Assembly (NCBI GenBank): GCA_033026295.1
Contig: CM065181.1
Coordinates: 3,877,001 to 3,941,000, forward strand
From: Channa striata
Taxonomy: Eukaryota; Chordata; Actinopteri; Anabantiformes; Channidae
DNA: 64,000 nt
Direction of reading: 5' to 3'
Shown here one piece after another: positions 46,701 through 59,920 of the stretch (position 1 is its first letter; every line of letters begins with the position of its first letter). The position numbers were made by a program, and so were the translations under genes. Below the pieces are notes generated by a model that searched no databases, was not told where the DNA came from, and was given only the letters and a program-made list of their open reading frames with translations.

Positions 46701-49679
46701 TTTTTTAATTGCATTCCTGGAAGGTGAGACCAATGCAATTTCTTATTGTTTATTTCTTATTGTAGATTTTAATTTGATGTAGACAATACAATTGTATATT
46801 TTTAGACAAGGACCTCTCTGCATTATGTTTAGTGTTTGTAGCAAAACTGTGATTTAAAAAGTCTAATATAAAGATTAAGTTGAAGTAAAATGGTTTTAAA
46901 GGAATGTTTCATCCCAGATATCAAGTAAAATAATGGTATTCTGGATGTGACAGGCTTCAATAGAAATATATTGGAAAAGGTAAGTGGTATACATGCATAT
47001 TTCAAATTATTGCAAAATTTTGGCTGTAATATAAAAGCACAAAGTGGTACATTTGGGAGCAGAGCGAGCCAACTCTTATTGGTGCAGAGCCAAATGATGT
47101 GGCTCACTACAAAGAGCCAGAATTCCAATTCCTAGTGTTAGCTAATGGACTTTGGCCTTTTTACTTTAACGAGACACGAATATAATGGTTCGCAGCAGAG
47201 ATTACATAGCTCTCAGCATCGGGTAAAGTGGGGTGACCCTTTGTCCACAGAAACGACCATTTGCTTGCAGCAGTGGTCATACAGCAAGCTTAATGGCCTG
47301 TAAAATTATTTCTGTAATCAACTGGTTAAATGAAACCCCTGCTGGAACATTCAGTAGAAGATGTGTGCATTTCACACTAAACCTCTCAGTCTGTGTGTGG
47401 TACACAAGGCATTACTGTACAGCATTGCATTGGATTCACACCAGCCTCAGGGGCGTCTAAACTCAGTTTTTGTACGTTCTATGAGCAATTACTGATAAGG
47501 AGTAAGATTCATTTTTATTTGCCTATTTAGAACAAAAGGTTATTCCCGAGAGTCCTGACACCTGTGAAGGATAGTGTAAGCTGAGCTGTAAATGAAGCTC
47601 AGTCTGGGAAAATGGATTTTGGAAGGGGTAATTTATTACAGTCCAACCTCTGGTGAACACTAAATATACTTGCCATTACTCAACAAATGGCTGAACAACA
47701 TTCAAAAGGTTGAACATAGAAACTTTTTTGAAAAGTTACAAGCCCATCATATACAATAACCAAGCCTGACTCACTTTGAATCAGCGGGTTCCTGACTGTA
47801 CGTCCTCTGTTTATGTCAACAGCTCATTAACTTCCTATTTGCTGCAGAATTATAACATCATCATTAAATCCGCCTTAGAGTTGTTTACTATAATAAGATA
47901 AGAAAATATTTATTTCGTTAAGCTTTACAAAAGTTACTGGCTTACAGATGGAAAAAATGTTAGAGATGGTATTTTTAAAGACACTAAGTTTGACCCTACC
48001 AGTTTTTCTGCCCTTGCTGTTCACACATCACTTTAGATGATTCACTGGCTGCTTCTGTTCTGCTTTTCCTGCACCCATCATTTTCTTTAAATCTCTCACC
48101 GTCTCCCTGTTTGTGTCTCGGCTGTTAGATCCTGACTTTATCCCTCTTTTCTGTCTCCTCTCTGCACAGCATCTTTTTTTCAAGCTCCAAATGCCTCTGT
48201 TTTAATTATCTAAAAATGCAGTCTGGAAAAAATACAAGTCATGAGCTGTGAAGGTGCTTTGAAGGCAACAAATCGCTTCAAAGTTGTTCTAAATTACCAT
48301 CAAATAGACAGTAAAACGTCAATGAAGAACAGCTGTTAGTGGAGCATTCACTTCCACCTCTTGGCTGTTGTTACTGTGTTGGGCTTTTGATGATATCGCC
48401 TAACTGAGAAAAGATCAGCATTGAAATTTTAAAAGTGCTGGCAAGAATTCTCCAATAGTAAATAAGGTTGTTCTTTTTTACTGTTTGACATGCACTTATG
48501 AGTCAGTTGAGGTTTTGTATGTGTAAAACTTTCTCATAACTTAGAAAGTAGGTTTTTGAAACTTCATCACAATATCAACTCCATAGACTAAGCAAGAGCA
48601 TTATATAGCCCCAAAACATCATGGAACCCTTGAAGGAAAGTGTTTTGGCATATGCATCAGGTGATAGGGTACCATCTTTGAGTCCTGTAAGCAGTTCTCC
48701 CCAAAACAAATATAAAAAAATATGCTGTATATATTCTTTCCTATTTAAAATATGGCAATTATGTTTCTTATCTACAGTTACAGAATATCTTTTTGACTCG
48801 AGGGGGGAGGCTTGGAACGCCCGGTTTAACAATGCACCGTGCTTCATACATGTTTTTTAATTGCATAATAACATCCAGACATTGACAATCAATCATATCT
48901 GTTAATCCACTTCAACATATTTAGCAGGTCGTGTTCACCATGGTCACCTTAGTGTACTGTAGTGTGCAAACACAGGAACAATTACATAAGAATGCACCTA
49001 TTGATCAACCCCTCTAGAATTTAGCTAATATTTTTGATGATTGTTGTAACCTAAAATGTCTGATTACATAACTACTTTCCTAAAAAATAGATGCATGTTG
49101 CAATGATTTGGGGATTTCTAAATTGCAAAGTCATCCTGAATTCACAGGGGATTGGTTGTTTAATTTTTGCAATCATATCAGTGCAAATTTTTGAAGGGAC
49201 TAATAATTGCGATCATACATATGGGCCAACAAATATTATTGTACTGTAGTAGGGGAGGTATTAAACAGTCGAAACATTTGATTTCTTTTAGTCTGAGATA
49301 AACAACACAAAAAATCTTTGCAAAGGACTTGAATCTACAACAGTGTGAGGAAAAACAATTTGAGTCAAGAAATTGAAACTGCTGATCACATAGCAACCAG
49401 CACCAGAAAACAAGGCTCTCCACAGAAGCAGAATATGACAAGGCGTTTTTTCCTTCTAATCCCCAGTTTTATATCTCCAGCCACTGTTGCAGCATGAAAT
49501 CAGTACAAATTATTGTTTATTACAAGCAAAAATAATTTGTAACACTTTCACCTGTTTTTTTTTTTTTCTTGAGTCATCCTGGCTGCAGTATACTGTTCTT
49601 CCTTTTCTCCTGATTTTTAGGACTGCCAGTACAAAAATGGAGAGGTCCTCTGTTTTTTCAGGTCACAGTCTTCATCTCT
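46701..49679. other. Intergenic, no gene recognised
   Basis: It is AT-rich DNA. A short stretch at 47060-47110 (GCAGAGCCAAATGATGTGGC, then CAAAGAGCC) resembles the interior of hAT-type elements. A 13-base T tract lies just before the LINE at about 49556-49568. Confidence 0.4.
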
Positions 49680-51870
49680 AGATCGTCACATTCTCCTAAC
49701 ACATTGGTAACATTCCACCGCAACCTCAGATCACTCAGGCTGGAGCAGTTCTCTTCACTGGGTTCTTCAACTCTGCCGTCGCCGAAGGATCTCTCCATCC
49801 TCGACACAGATGCATCCATGAACAGCCTGTGCACTTCACTTTCATTCTGTGTGGACAGAATGAAGACAAATTTCTTTTAGACCTGCTCGGCCTTCAGCTT
49901 CCAACCTGTGGCTCACCAAACAGATCCGTGAAAAACGCACCTTGCTCAGGTGTGCTGAGAGGAAGTGGTGCAAATCCAAGACTCAATCTGCTCTTGCTGA
50001 CTATCTGCTTGCATCTTTCTCTCACAGTGTCACTAGGGCAAAGACTGAATACTAACAGGACAAGCTATGCAACACCACAGACATATGAAAGTTGTTCTCC
50101 ACTTTCAAATCATTGCTCTATCCACTTCCACCTCCGACATGCACTTGTCTCACAGCTGACAACTTTGCCTCCTTCTTCACTAACAAGATGGCAGCCATCA
50201 TTTCCCAGTTCTCTCCTCCAGATGATGATGTCCTGCTAACTACATCCAATGGTGCATCGTTCCTCTCATTTTCAACTCCACTCGAACAGTCTGACCACCT
50301 GCTCTTTAGATCTGATCCACTCCACTCTTCTTCAAACTGTGTTGGTACTGGGCATTACACAGGTCATCAACACATCTCTCACAACAGGCACTTTTCCTAC
50401 CTTTTTCAAGCAGGCCCAGATTACTTCACTGCTTAAGAAGCCTTGTCTTGATCCCCACTTGGTGAGAATTAAAGTACACTCTCCCTTCTTCCATTTCTGA
50501 CAAAGACCCTGGAAAGGAGCAGTCTTTAATCAACTCTCACACTTTCTTTCCCAGAACAACCTCCTTGATGTCAATCAGTCTGGCTTCAAGAGTGGTCATT
50601 CCACAGAGACGACACTTCTGACGGTTGTGGAATCCCTACGCGGTACAAAAAGTGCAGGTAATTCTTCTGTCTTAATTGAGACTGTGAGCTGTGAGCCATC
50701 AGTTCCTCTTGTCTACACTCTCTGTCTTAGGCAAGGTATTGTGATGGGAAAATCCAAAAGTTATTAAATCTTAGAACGGCACTAGATGGGGCACGAAACT
50801 CTGTCTGTGAACTTCTCTCTTGCAACATTATAAAACCCTTAAAAGAGATCCAGGATGCAAGCTTCTTTACTGATTACACTTGAGATGTCTTTCTTTGGAA
50901 CCAGTAGTTGTCAATATATTTTTCCACAATATGCTGGCAGGGATGTGTTTCTAACTCTCCTAATCTCTCCACTGGTGTACCACAGGGCTCAGTCCTTGGT
51001 CATCTTCTTTTTTCTATATACGCTACATCCCTGGGCTTTATCATCCATTCACATGGTTTTTTCCATCACTGCTATGCTGACAACAAACAGCTCTTCCTGT
51101 CCTTTCCACCGGATGACTCCACTGTTCCCCACACGCATCTCTGCCTGTCTCTCGTACATCTCATACTGGATGAGAGAAAGACATGTTTAGCTTAACCTCT
51201 CCAAGACTAAAGTTCTTGTCTTCACAGCCAGACCCTTGACACAAAACAACATCAGCGTCAACATTGGATCTGCAGTGACTGTCCACACTAAGCCAGCCAG
51301 AAATCTCAGGTTCATCATCTATAACCAACCGAGCATTACGGAACACATCTCCTCAGTCTTTAGATCATGTAGACTTGCCCACTACAACATAAAAAAGATC
51401 AGAGCCTACCAGGGGTTACCGGCATGCACAATCAAACCCCTGCAGGTAATCCAAAATGTGGCAGCTCACCTCATTTTAAATCATCCAAAAAGGACTCATG
51501 TCACACCGGTCTTCGTATCTGTGCACTAGCTTCCTGTTGCCACACAGATTTAATTTCAAGGCTCTGTCTCTTTCCTACAGGTTGTCAACTGTAAAATTCT
51601 AGCTTAGCTAAACTCAATCATTTAGGTGACGTCTCCTGGTCCCAGCACCATACAGAAGACACCAAGCTCGGAAAACAAATGGAAAACTCTTCAGCTCAGT
51701 GATCCCACAATGGAGGAATGAGCTGCCAAACTTCGCTAGCTCAGCAACTTCACTCCCAATATTTAAAAAAACAGCTGAAAGCAGAACCCTTTCGCATCCT
51801 CCTTTGCATTTAAAAAAAAAGGCAAGCAAAAATACCATTTGCAGCATAAAGTTTTCTTTCACATGTCCCC
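49680..51870 (+). mobile_element. Degraded L2-like (Maui-type) LINE, 5'-truncated
   Basis: The plus-strand pol remnant is broken over several frames. In order it carries SDHSGWSQFSS-like text near 49725-49760, LTADNFASFFTNK (about 50155-50190), INTSLTTGTFPTFFKQAQ (about 50365-50420), QSGFKSGHSTETTLLTVVES (about 50577-50635), GVPQGSVLG at 50974-51000, the polymerase motif as YADN instead of YADD at 51073-51084, and PQWRNELPNF near 51700-51730. The endonuclease domain is absent. The part between the STETTL and PQGSVLG motifs is replaced by unrelated sequence. It is inactive. Confidence 0.85.
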
Positions 51871-52576
51871 ATTCTCACCTAAAACTTACTTGGTTTTAGT
51901 TTAATCAGTTATACAGTATACTCACGATGTTTTGACCGACATCATTCTGCTTCTGTTGTGAAACACATTTGGTAAAAGGTCTTTTTAGGTGACGGTATTT
52001 TACACATTTTTAATAAAAAAGATGAACAGAGATCAAAAACAAGCTTGTTTATTTTTTTCAAAACAGAAAAGACAAAATATATCAGGAGGTCATAAGCTGA
52101 AATGTTTCTTTTTATTCAGTATCTTATTTTGGAGGAGGAAGAGGGATTATTTTGCATTTGTGCATTTTCCAATTTCTTTTGAATGAAAATCCAACATTTC
52201 AAACTAGTGTTAAGAGCAGAAAACTTATATTTAAATGAGTACACCTTTGTGTGATTGTTGTCAAACAGTTCACATACTGTATGTTTCCTAATGTTCCTAA
52301 AAGGTTCCACTGATGGTGAACCTAGGGCTTGAACCTTCAAGCTCAGATGATGATGTGGAGCAGCAGGCAACTATTATTGCTTTTGCTGTAAGTAGGGTCA
52401 AACTGAGGTTGTGGTAGAGAAGCTAGAAAGTAGCTGCTGGTGGTTACTTGGTTTTGGAAATGCATGAAGTCTCCCATTTCCTGTATGTCTTAGCGGAAGA
52501 TATGCCAGGCAACATTAAACCAGCCATCAGATTATAGTTTGTATCTCAGTCTTTTAGTTTCAGTCTTGTAACGTAA

Positions 52577-52775
52577 TCAGCTAATCCAGTTCGTCCACGC
52601 AGCCTCTTCAAAGTTTTCAAATACATACATAGGTCTGTAGACACAGTGATAGTGATGCTTCTCTCTGTCAGTAGTAATCAGAAGTCTGCAGTCTTTCCAT
52701 GTCACTGTTTGGTATGACCTGCTTGGAACCTGTTTAGATGCTATCCAGTTGAGACTCACGCTCTGTAGACCATGA

Positions 52776-52779
<4 letters not shown>
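52577..52779 (-). other. Exon-like open frame, unidentified
   Basis: On the minus strand a 23-base T tract leads to ACAG at 52783-52780. An open frame follows (IHGLQSVSLNWIASKQV, VTWKDCRLLITTDREKHHYH, YRPMYVFENFEEAAWTNWIS) that ends at TGA 52579-52577. The composition, rich in Trp, Cys, His and Tyr, is unlike random AT-rich translation. I do not recognise the family and found no convincing upstream exon. It may be a terminal exon, a relic exon or chance. Confidence 0.2.

Positions 52780-52783
<4 letters not shown>

Positions 52784-52806
<23 letters not shown>
52784..52806. repeat. Poly-A tract (23 bases)
   Basis: This is an uninterrupted A run on the plus strand. It could be a retroposon tail, but no element body was recognised on its 5' side. 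Confidence 0.8.
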
Positions 52807-53216
52807 GGCAATCTGTGAAGCAGTAACTGAGATATTAAAGTTTGGACAGACCATTATTGACTTTACTAGACCCAGCGGACAGATAAGAAATCCTGTCAAT
52901 ATATTATGAAACTGAGTGGTGTTTGTTGCCACATTCTGGCTGGTAAGTTAGATATGTAGGTGAAGGACTACTTAAGGTTTGACCAGCAACTTGCATGTGT
53001 CTGTGTGACATGTAACTACCTCAGTAATGAATACAACTAAATATACTTGATCAACTGTTTAGTATAGTAAAAGTAGAAGTAAAGTGAGGCTTAAATGAAA
53101 TGCTTGTTGGAAGTGACTGTAGCTTGGTTTGCCAACCATGATCTTGGTTTAGCACATGTTTGCTCCGTTAAGTAATCCATTATAGTGTGTTTGTAAAGTC
53201 TTGACTTTATTATTTA

Positions 53217-53280
53217 AAGTGCCTTGAAATGACCTTGTTGTAAATGGGCGCTCTATAAATAAAGTTGAATTGAACTGAAA
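53217..53280 (+). repeat. Retroposon 3' tail (SINE/LINE type)
   Basis: AGTGCCTTGAAATGACCTTG, TAAATGGGCGCTCTATAAAT and AAAGTTGAATTGAACTGAA match the 3' tail shared by many fish retroposons (GGCGCTATATAAATAAAATTGAATTGAA in consensus). The body of the element was not identified upstream. Confidence 0.65.
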
Positions 53281-55700
53281 TTAAAAATGCACCTGTGTTG
53301 TAGAAAGTAACAAATTTGCTAATACAAATATGGTGAATGTCCAAACCATTTTATAAAACATCAGCCCTTGTTGAGCACCAGTTGGACCCTTGTTGGTGGC
53401 TTTAAGACAGTTTAACATGTTGAATTATTGCCGATGAGCCTGACCACTCAGATTGGCTGTTCAGCTTAGCAAAATTGTCCCTGATAAGAAAAACTGAAGT
53501 AATGAAAGCACACAAAGAATGAATTGAACAGACAAAACACACAGAAGGCCCTTCTCAGTTTTGTCATAGTGAAATGACTTCTGTCGCCTGCTGGTATGGA
53601 AGGTTATCTCCTCTTTACAGGCACTAAACACACAAACTTTGCCTAGCTTTGTGTGATCTGGTGCCACTTTTAGAATGTGATGTGAGCCAATGCAAGTTGT
53701 TTGAGTTAAACAAATTAGAGTTGTCCAGTATCTTTCTGTTACGAACAATTTTAGGAAGCACATGTGAAAAACTGTAAAACCTTAAAGATAGTTATTGGAA
53801 ACAAGATATTTTATTTTAATAGGATGTCCTGTAGCATATTTTGATTTGACAGATCAAATATAAATCTTTATAATATCATAAACCTAATATAATAAACCAT
53901 TCTCTTAACACCCACCCTCTTAACATCCTCCCCTGCCCTCCTTTTCTAGTGACGATGTAAAACCTGAGTGGAACAGCAATAAACAGGCTGAGAATCAAAT
54001 TGAAGTGGGAGGAACAGAGTGCACTATGTGACATCTGTTACCCTCAGCTTCGAGTGCTGGTTCTTTGCTAAACAACATCCATATGGAAAGGCCTCACTGT
54101 TGAAAATCTCCCTGGGGAGACTATAACAAGACTTATTAAAAAACAGATTCTGTTGCGTGGGGGAGGCCTCTACTGGTGCTTCATGAATTTAATCATGTTA
54201 TGGATGCCCTCACCCAGAAGTGAGTGATGAACTTATGAATGAGAGATGAGTTTGTGCTCATGGAAAATGTGCCCCCAGGGTCATCATCAGGGGAGCTTGG
54301 TTACAAATGGGCTGATTCAATACCTTGGTTTTAGGCAAAAGTTGCAAATAGCGACATTTTGTTGTCTGGCAGTTTCGTAATGACAAAAAGAAAAAACATA
54401 GGAAAATGTACCAGCAAACCTTATGAGATTATCCTGTGAGGAATGTTAAGAATTGAAGAAGTGTGTGCAGACACACTGAAGAAGACAGCAACAAAGAAAT
54501 GTAACTTGCAAAACCAGAGATTCCAGACAATAGTTCTAACCAAGACTTGCATCACGCTTCTTAAATATTGTTTCAGGAGGGATGAAAGTAAATCAGTGTA
54601 AATGATTCATGCCTGATTTTGGCCACTAATGATAACATAATCTAAACTGACATCGGCAGCAGTGGTACTGCTAGGTCCATCCATTTGGAAATTAGATATC
54701 ATGAATGCATTGGGCATTTATAGATGTAAATACATCAACCACTACACTATTGGTTTCTTTGGGTTGAATATGTAGATGGCTGATATTTAGAGCAGAAAAT
54801 AGTACAAAAAAGTATACTTAAAAGACATTTCAGTTAAAGTTCATGCTACATCAAAGGAAGAATCCTTTCCAGGCAACCTTAAGTAAGACGTCTAAGGCAG
54901 AAGATAAATTACCCTGGTCAGAGATAGAACAGATGTGACTCTGGACTTAAAAGAGCTGCTGCCAAATGTAGGATGCAAATAAATCCAATAGCAGGTCTGT
55001 AGCTTGTTTTATGTTATAACTTTTTTTTGGTTCATTCATAAGCCCCTCAATTGTTGGAAGCTGATGAATCTGCTTGAAATTGCAGGTTTTGTATGCTATA
55101 AAAGCAGGTTCACATGGGGAGCACTTGCTGTACTTGCAGTGTTAAAACCAATATGAAGAAACAGGCACAGATTGCTGCTAGGTTTGAAAACTTAGAGATG
55201 TATCATAATTTCAGGACAATAGTCCTGGAGAGCAACGTTGTATAAAGGCTGTTAAAATAGTTTGTCTCTCACATAAATGTTTTTTAGGCTTTGCAGAGCC
55301 ACAAGGTGCTAAACTAAGCAGCATAGCATACTGTGAAAGCCCATGTTACAGTTTTGTTAGTTTTAATACCTTCTCAAACATGAAAAATGATGCACAGCAT
55401 TGTAAGATTACAACTGCCCTGCTTTATATAGAAAATAAATAGAATTCAAATTTCCAATCCAGGGATAGATGTTACCTTCTTTAGTTTTTTTGTCTACAAA
55501 CAACTTTTTAATGGCAAAAAAATGCTGGGGGTCTAACTGACAAGTCAGTTCCCAAAGTGTAACTTTTGGAACTCTTCTCTTTAAATCTGATGGAAACAGA
55601 TACATAATAAAAGAAACTGCTGCTTCAGATGGGTTATGCTGTGATCCCATCACAATTTCATTTTTGATAGCAATGTCTTCTTCTTCCTACTTGACAAATT
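53281..55700. other. Intergenic, no gene recognised
   Basis: Minus-strand open frames at 53461-53763 and 55408-55653 (beginning near VMGSQHNPSEAAVSF) have balanced composition but no recognised domain and only weak splice signals. No repeat family was identified. Confidence 0.35.
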
Positions 55701-55703
55701 TAT

Positions 55704-55810
55704 ATTGCCCAATGTGCCCTTCACACAATTCAAGATAAATGGAGTGGCACATCAACTGTTAAATTCATACACGGACAAAACCAGAGCTGAACTGCACCTT
55801 TTTGTGCCAT
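55704..55810 (+). repeat. 107-bp dispersed repeat, copy 1
   Basis: It runs from ATTGCCCAATGTGCCCTTCA to CACCTTTTTGTGCCAT and matches 59611-59717 at 103 of 107 positions, in the same orientation with no gaps. Flanks diverge sharply on both sides. The family is unknown and no terminal inverted repeats were seen. Confidence 0.85.
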
Positions 55811-56460
55811 GTAATTTTCATATGATCTGTGCTGGTGGGTGGTTCAATCTGAATCCTTTGACACCAATAATGCACTGCTGCACATAGTGTAATTATCCTA
55901 AAAAGAAAAAAAAACTCACCCACACCTCTTCCTCTGCTTTTGCTTTGCACTTGAAATATGAGTCACCAAAAAGGGATCTAAGGATGTCTCAGAATGACGG
56001 CATATGGCTTTTAGCCAGTTATTAATGGAAATAAGATAATGTGACCTAATTCATTGAAATGGAACCAGTAGGTAAGATTCTAGGCCAGATATAGGTTTTA
56101 GTTGGTGTTAAAGGGTTCTGAAAAAAATTAATTATTACATAGCAACCAAAGTTAATTTACTTTAAATGTATTAATCCCATATTACATTCTACAGGATGCT
56201 TTATTTCAGACCTTTTGTTGACCAGATACTGTACTTACCATAAAGCGATAGTATGCAGCTTAGCCTAAATCAAGCACATGAAAGTAGTCCTCTTTGCAGA
56301 GTCCAGTCCTCCTTTTCTCCACTCCGCTTTACTCTTTTCTTTTAAGTCACATATTGTAGCTTCAAGTACTTTACGTCATATCACAGCACCTTGCCATGAA
56401 ATGGTCTGCTACATAAATTCCCACAAACCATAACTTATGTTGTTTTAGAGGTGTTACCTA

Positions 56461-56538
56461 GTGACAGCTGGAGTAGGCCCCAGCCCCCCACAACCCTGAA
56501 AAGGTGTAAACGAATAGAAATAACGAATAGATGGATGG
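56461..56538 (+). repeat. Fragment of the common teleost interspersed repeat (3' end)
   Basis: ACAGCTGGAGTAGGCCCCAG, CCCCCCACAACCCTGAAAAG and AATAGATGGATGG are the 3' end of the repeat family represented at 28128 and 46541. Confidence 0.65.
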
Positions 56539-59500
56539 TACTGTAGGTGGTTTTTGTAGCACAAGCACCACCTTTTTCCAGTATGAATAGGGTAACTATC
56601 TCCTGGCTATAGCTTTATATTTAGACATTAGAGATGTCCACACATTTCTTTTTGATTGTGCTTATTATGATTTATGCTGTTGGTGGTGACACAAGTCGGT
56701 CGCTCTGTTGGCAGGTTGGCAGTAATGGCCATTCCTTACATTTTCCAGAGCCAACAAAAGGCTTGTCCTGCCGCCTCTGCCCAACCCATGTGCATTTAAC
56801 TTCCTCTTTCTTTCTAAAATATCCAGAGTTGTAAACAATATCTGCATTGACTGCACGAGGAACGCCTCCTCCACCAACTAGTAATAAGCAGGCTTGCTGC
56901 ATTTTTTTCCCACATTGTTGGACAATGTTTGGACAACTAGCGAAATGTGTAGTTTTCTTCAGAGTTCCACATTGTGGCGTCTGGATGAGGTTTTTGGACT
57001 TCTCTGAGTAGGGTGTTTTTTTTTCCCTAAGACTTCTCAGCAAATGTTGTATCTTGGCATAGTGTGAGCTGAATCTTGCCTGGCTAAGGACTACGTTGCA
57101 CTCTGCCGGCATGTGTGCCACCATGCTTCTCTCTCTGCATTACTTGCACCATGGGTTTCCTGGTGTTGTAAGATTGAACAGTAGTTGATTTCAGGTCATC
57201 TTCTGCTGAACTTCTGCTTTGGTAGATCCCACTCTTTCCATGCTTCTTGTGATGTAGGTTAGGACTTCTTCCTTCAGATATCAATCCTCAGCAGGGATCA
57301 GGTCTCAATTCTGCATTGGCTGAACTGAGTGGTTCACATCTTGTGCTAATGATATGATCGTGTGTGATGATGCCTGGACCTCTGATCAATCATTTTGGGA
57401 GTCCTTAAACGTCATTACAAGTCTGTTCTTTGCTGTCTTTAACTCTTCAAGCACTGATAGCTGCTTGCCATATTTTACCCGTCATAATGGTAAAATTTTT
57501 CCTACATTTTCTCTATTCTGAATAACTTCTATTATTTATTCTGTTAACATTTAAGCTCATTAAATGTTTAGTTCAAAATGTCATTGAAAAAAAAAATGTT
57601 CACACCATTTAACACAAAGTTTACAAGTGGGAATTGTGTGTTTGCCTTGGACACATCTGTATCAACATACCCTGTCCTTCTATATTCTCTAAAGCCATGC
57701 TTGTTTTTCATTGATCTCATGGCATCTGCTGTGTAATTTTAGAAAAAATGAAACCTCCCACGGTCGTTGGTTGTGTTTACATGGCTGATGCATCTAAATG
57801 GAATTACGGCAAACCAAATGTAACATTTCATTTACTTTTTTAGTCTGAATGAAAGAACAGCACAAGATCTGTACCTTGGGCACACACAACATAAACATTT
57901 TTCTGTTAATGTGAAACAGGAAAAATAGTTAAGCCAACTGTTTTAAAAGTCTTAGGGCTGAGACATTTAGGGAGTGTATAGAACCTGAGAAGAACAAATA
58001 CAGTGGGCACTCCTCACGGAGGAGAAAGGATACTCCTTTTTGGGCCAATTTAGAGACACAAAGAAAGAGTCACGCACTCTGGTAGGGTTTTTGGTCCACT
58101 GACACTGGAAAGAAATGTCTTTTGACATTTGAAAGTTCAAGACGTAGCCCCACATAGTTTTAACAATGATCTCCATCACACATTTTATTGAAAAAAAAAA
58201 AAAGGAAATCTCAATACAGTCACAACGAAGTGGAACAAGTGGCTCACTGAGTTGAAAACTCACGGTCCAGCAGGTATTCAGACTGCAGCTGGAGCCAGGA
58301 GCCCTGTGAGCAAAATGCACCATAATTCCTGTGTTCTGTATGTTGTCCCAACATCCCACACTATTCATTTCTTTGCTTGTTTTACATATTTTTGACCTCC
58401 CATATATTTTTAATTACAAAACATTGATTATTCATTGTACCTGTAAAACAAATGGAACAGTGACAACCGACTTTTTGGGTTGTGTATGTGTCCTTGATTT
58501 GTGATAACGCACCACACTCCTGTGCCTGATTCTCCTTTTTCTAAGCTTATTTCCAGAGGGCCATACTACATGTGATTAGATACCCGACTGTGCATAACTG
58601 TCAACTGGTATTACAATCCCCTGAGACCACCAGTTAGACAAAGGTTAGTCAGGGTTTTGTGACATTGTTGGGTGTCATCTGTTATTTAAGTTGTGACACC
58701 TTGACCTTCTAGGATACATTTGGCCTTTATCTAGATAGATGGCAACAGTCTTGACATTTTAGCATTTTTAAGCACTATGTCAGTGAACTTCCAAGTTTCT
58801 TGTCTGGGTTTTTTAATCAGCTGCTTTATATTGCAGTTAAGTTTGCCTTATAATAAACTAAGCCAAATACTTGAAGCTGCACCAGTCAGGAATATGTAGG
58901 GAGACTGGTTGGTTAAGTACAATGTGTACTAAAATCAGAATTATCCGCCCAATCTGGGAAGATGATGTTGGTTCGTATCAAATCAACTGAGTACAATTAG
59001 TATGTTCATGCACTGTGGTGCACCTGATATTTATGCTGTTACACATTTTCTGTAATTGTTTTTCCATCTTCTCATAATTTTATTTTGCTGTCTTTTATTT
59101 TGTTTTTTGATAATCAAAATTCACCTTATATTTAATTACCCATTTTCTGTGTATGTAAAGTTATTTTGTGGACAGGACGTTGTAACTTCTCAAAATGCTA
59201 TATAAATAAATGAGATTTCATTTAATAATGCTACCTATGCATGCCATGATCAGCAGGTCTCAGGACACACAGTGACGGTCACAATGTCCATAGTGACCAT
59301 TGCAACCTGAAAACCATCAGGGGACGTTAATGTTGTGGCTGACCAGTGTTGGGTTGATGTTTTTTCACTTGTGCAGCCTGAAAGTAGAGAACATGTCTTT
59401 GATCATGTTCTGTCCATTTGCACAGATGGACTGAGGCTGGCAGTGCAGCCATGGGCCAGCAGATGTTTATCATCCCTCCGAGTGCACTGAGAGACGCCCA

Positions 59501-59610
59501 GGCTGCAGCAGGTGGTTCAAGTTACTGATTGCAATGTGATCAATTCTGATTTCCATCCTTTCTTGCACTACAAAGTGTTGTGGGAGCTGGATGTTCTACT
59601 TAAGTTTTAC
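56539..59610. other. Intergenic, no gene recognised
   Basis: A minus-strand open frame of 150 codons at 56672-57124 and another of 133 at 57967-58368 show no recognisable domain. A stretch at 59150-59220 (ATGCTATATAAATAAATGAG) resembles a retroposon tail. An A tract lies at 58191-58204. Confidence 0.35.
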
Positions 59611-59717
59611 ATTGCCCAATGTGCCCTTCACACAATTCAACATAAATGGAGTGGCGCATTAACTGCTAAATTCATACACGGACAAAACCAGAGCTGAACT
59701 GCACCTTTTTGTGCCAT
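59611..59717 (+). repeat. 107-bp dispersed repeat, copy 2
   Basis: It differs from the copy at 55704-55810 by four substitutions, three of them transitions, and lies 3.9 kb downstream of it in the same orientation. No shared flank was found, so the two copies look like separate insertions or a small segmental copy rather than a tandem duplication. Confidence 0.85.
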
Positions 59718-59920
59718 TGTGGAACTGTTTGGTGTAGTGCACAACGAGCTTTGAGTATCTACGATCAACCTAAAACATTAATTGTTAATATTGCATATTG
59801 TCATACATTCATACATTGTACATATTGTACAATCATCTTCCTTACAGTTAGCTCCATGAATCATACACTCACTGCACACTTCATTGGCGTAGGAGGGTTG
59901 AAGTCTATGGACGTATGTCT

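Larger units (their letters stand above)
51871..53216. other. Intergenic, with one exon-like open frame
   Basis: No known gene is recognised. The stretch holds a 23-base A tract at 52784-52806 and, next to it on the minus strand, an exon-like frame at 52577-52779. Confidence 0.4.

Noticed and set aside
49080..49260. Possible additional Tc1-like fragment (CAATGATTTGGGGATTTCTA)
   Set aside because: Only short partial resemblance without a colinear series of family motifs.
50092..51195. Open frames that look like a reverse-transcriptase gene
   Set aside because: They are pieces of one frameshifted L2-like LINE, not separate genes.
56672..57124. Minus-strand open frame of 150 codons
   Set aside because: No known domain or splice context; the Cys residues do not form a recognisable zinc-finger pattern.
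57967..58368. Minus-strand open frame of 133 codons with a GTGAGT donor-like site inside
   Set aside because: It is interrupted by an A/T tract and lacks family resemblance; the splice-like site alone is weak evidence.
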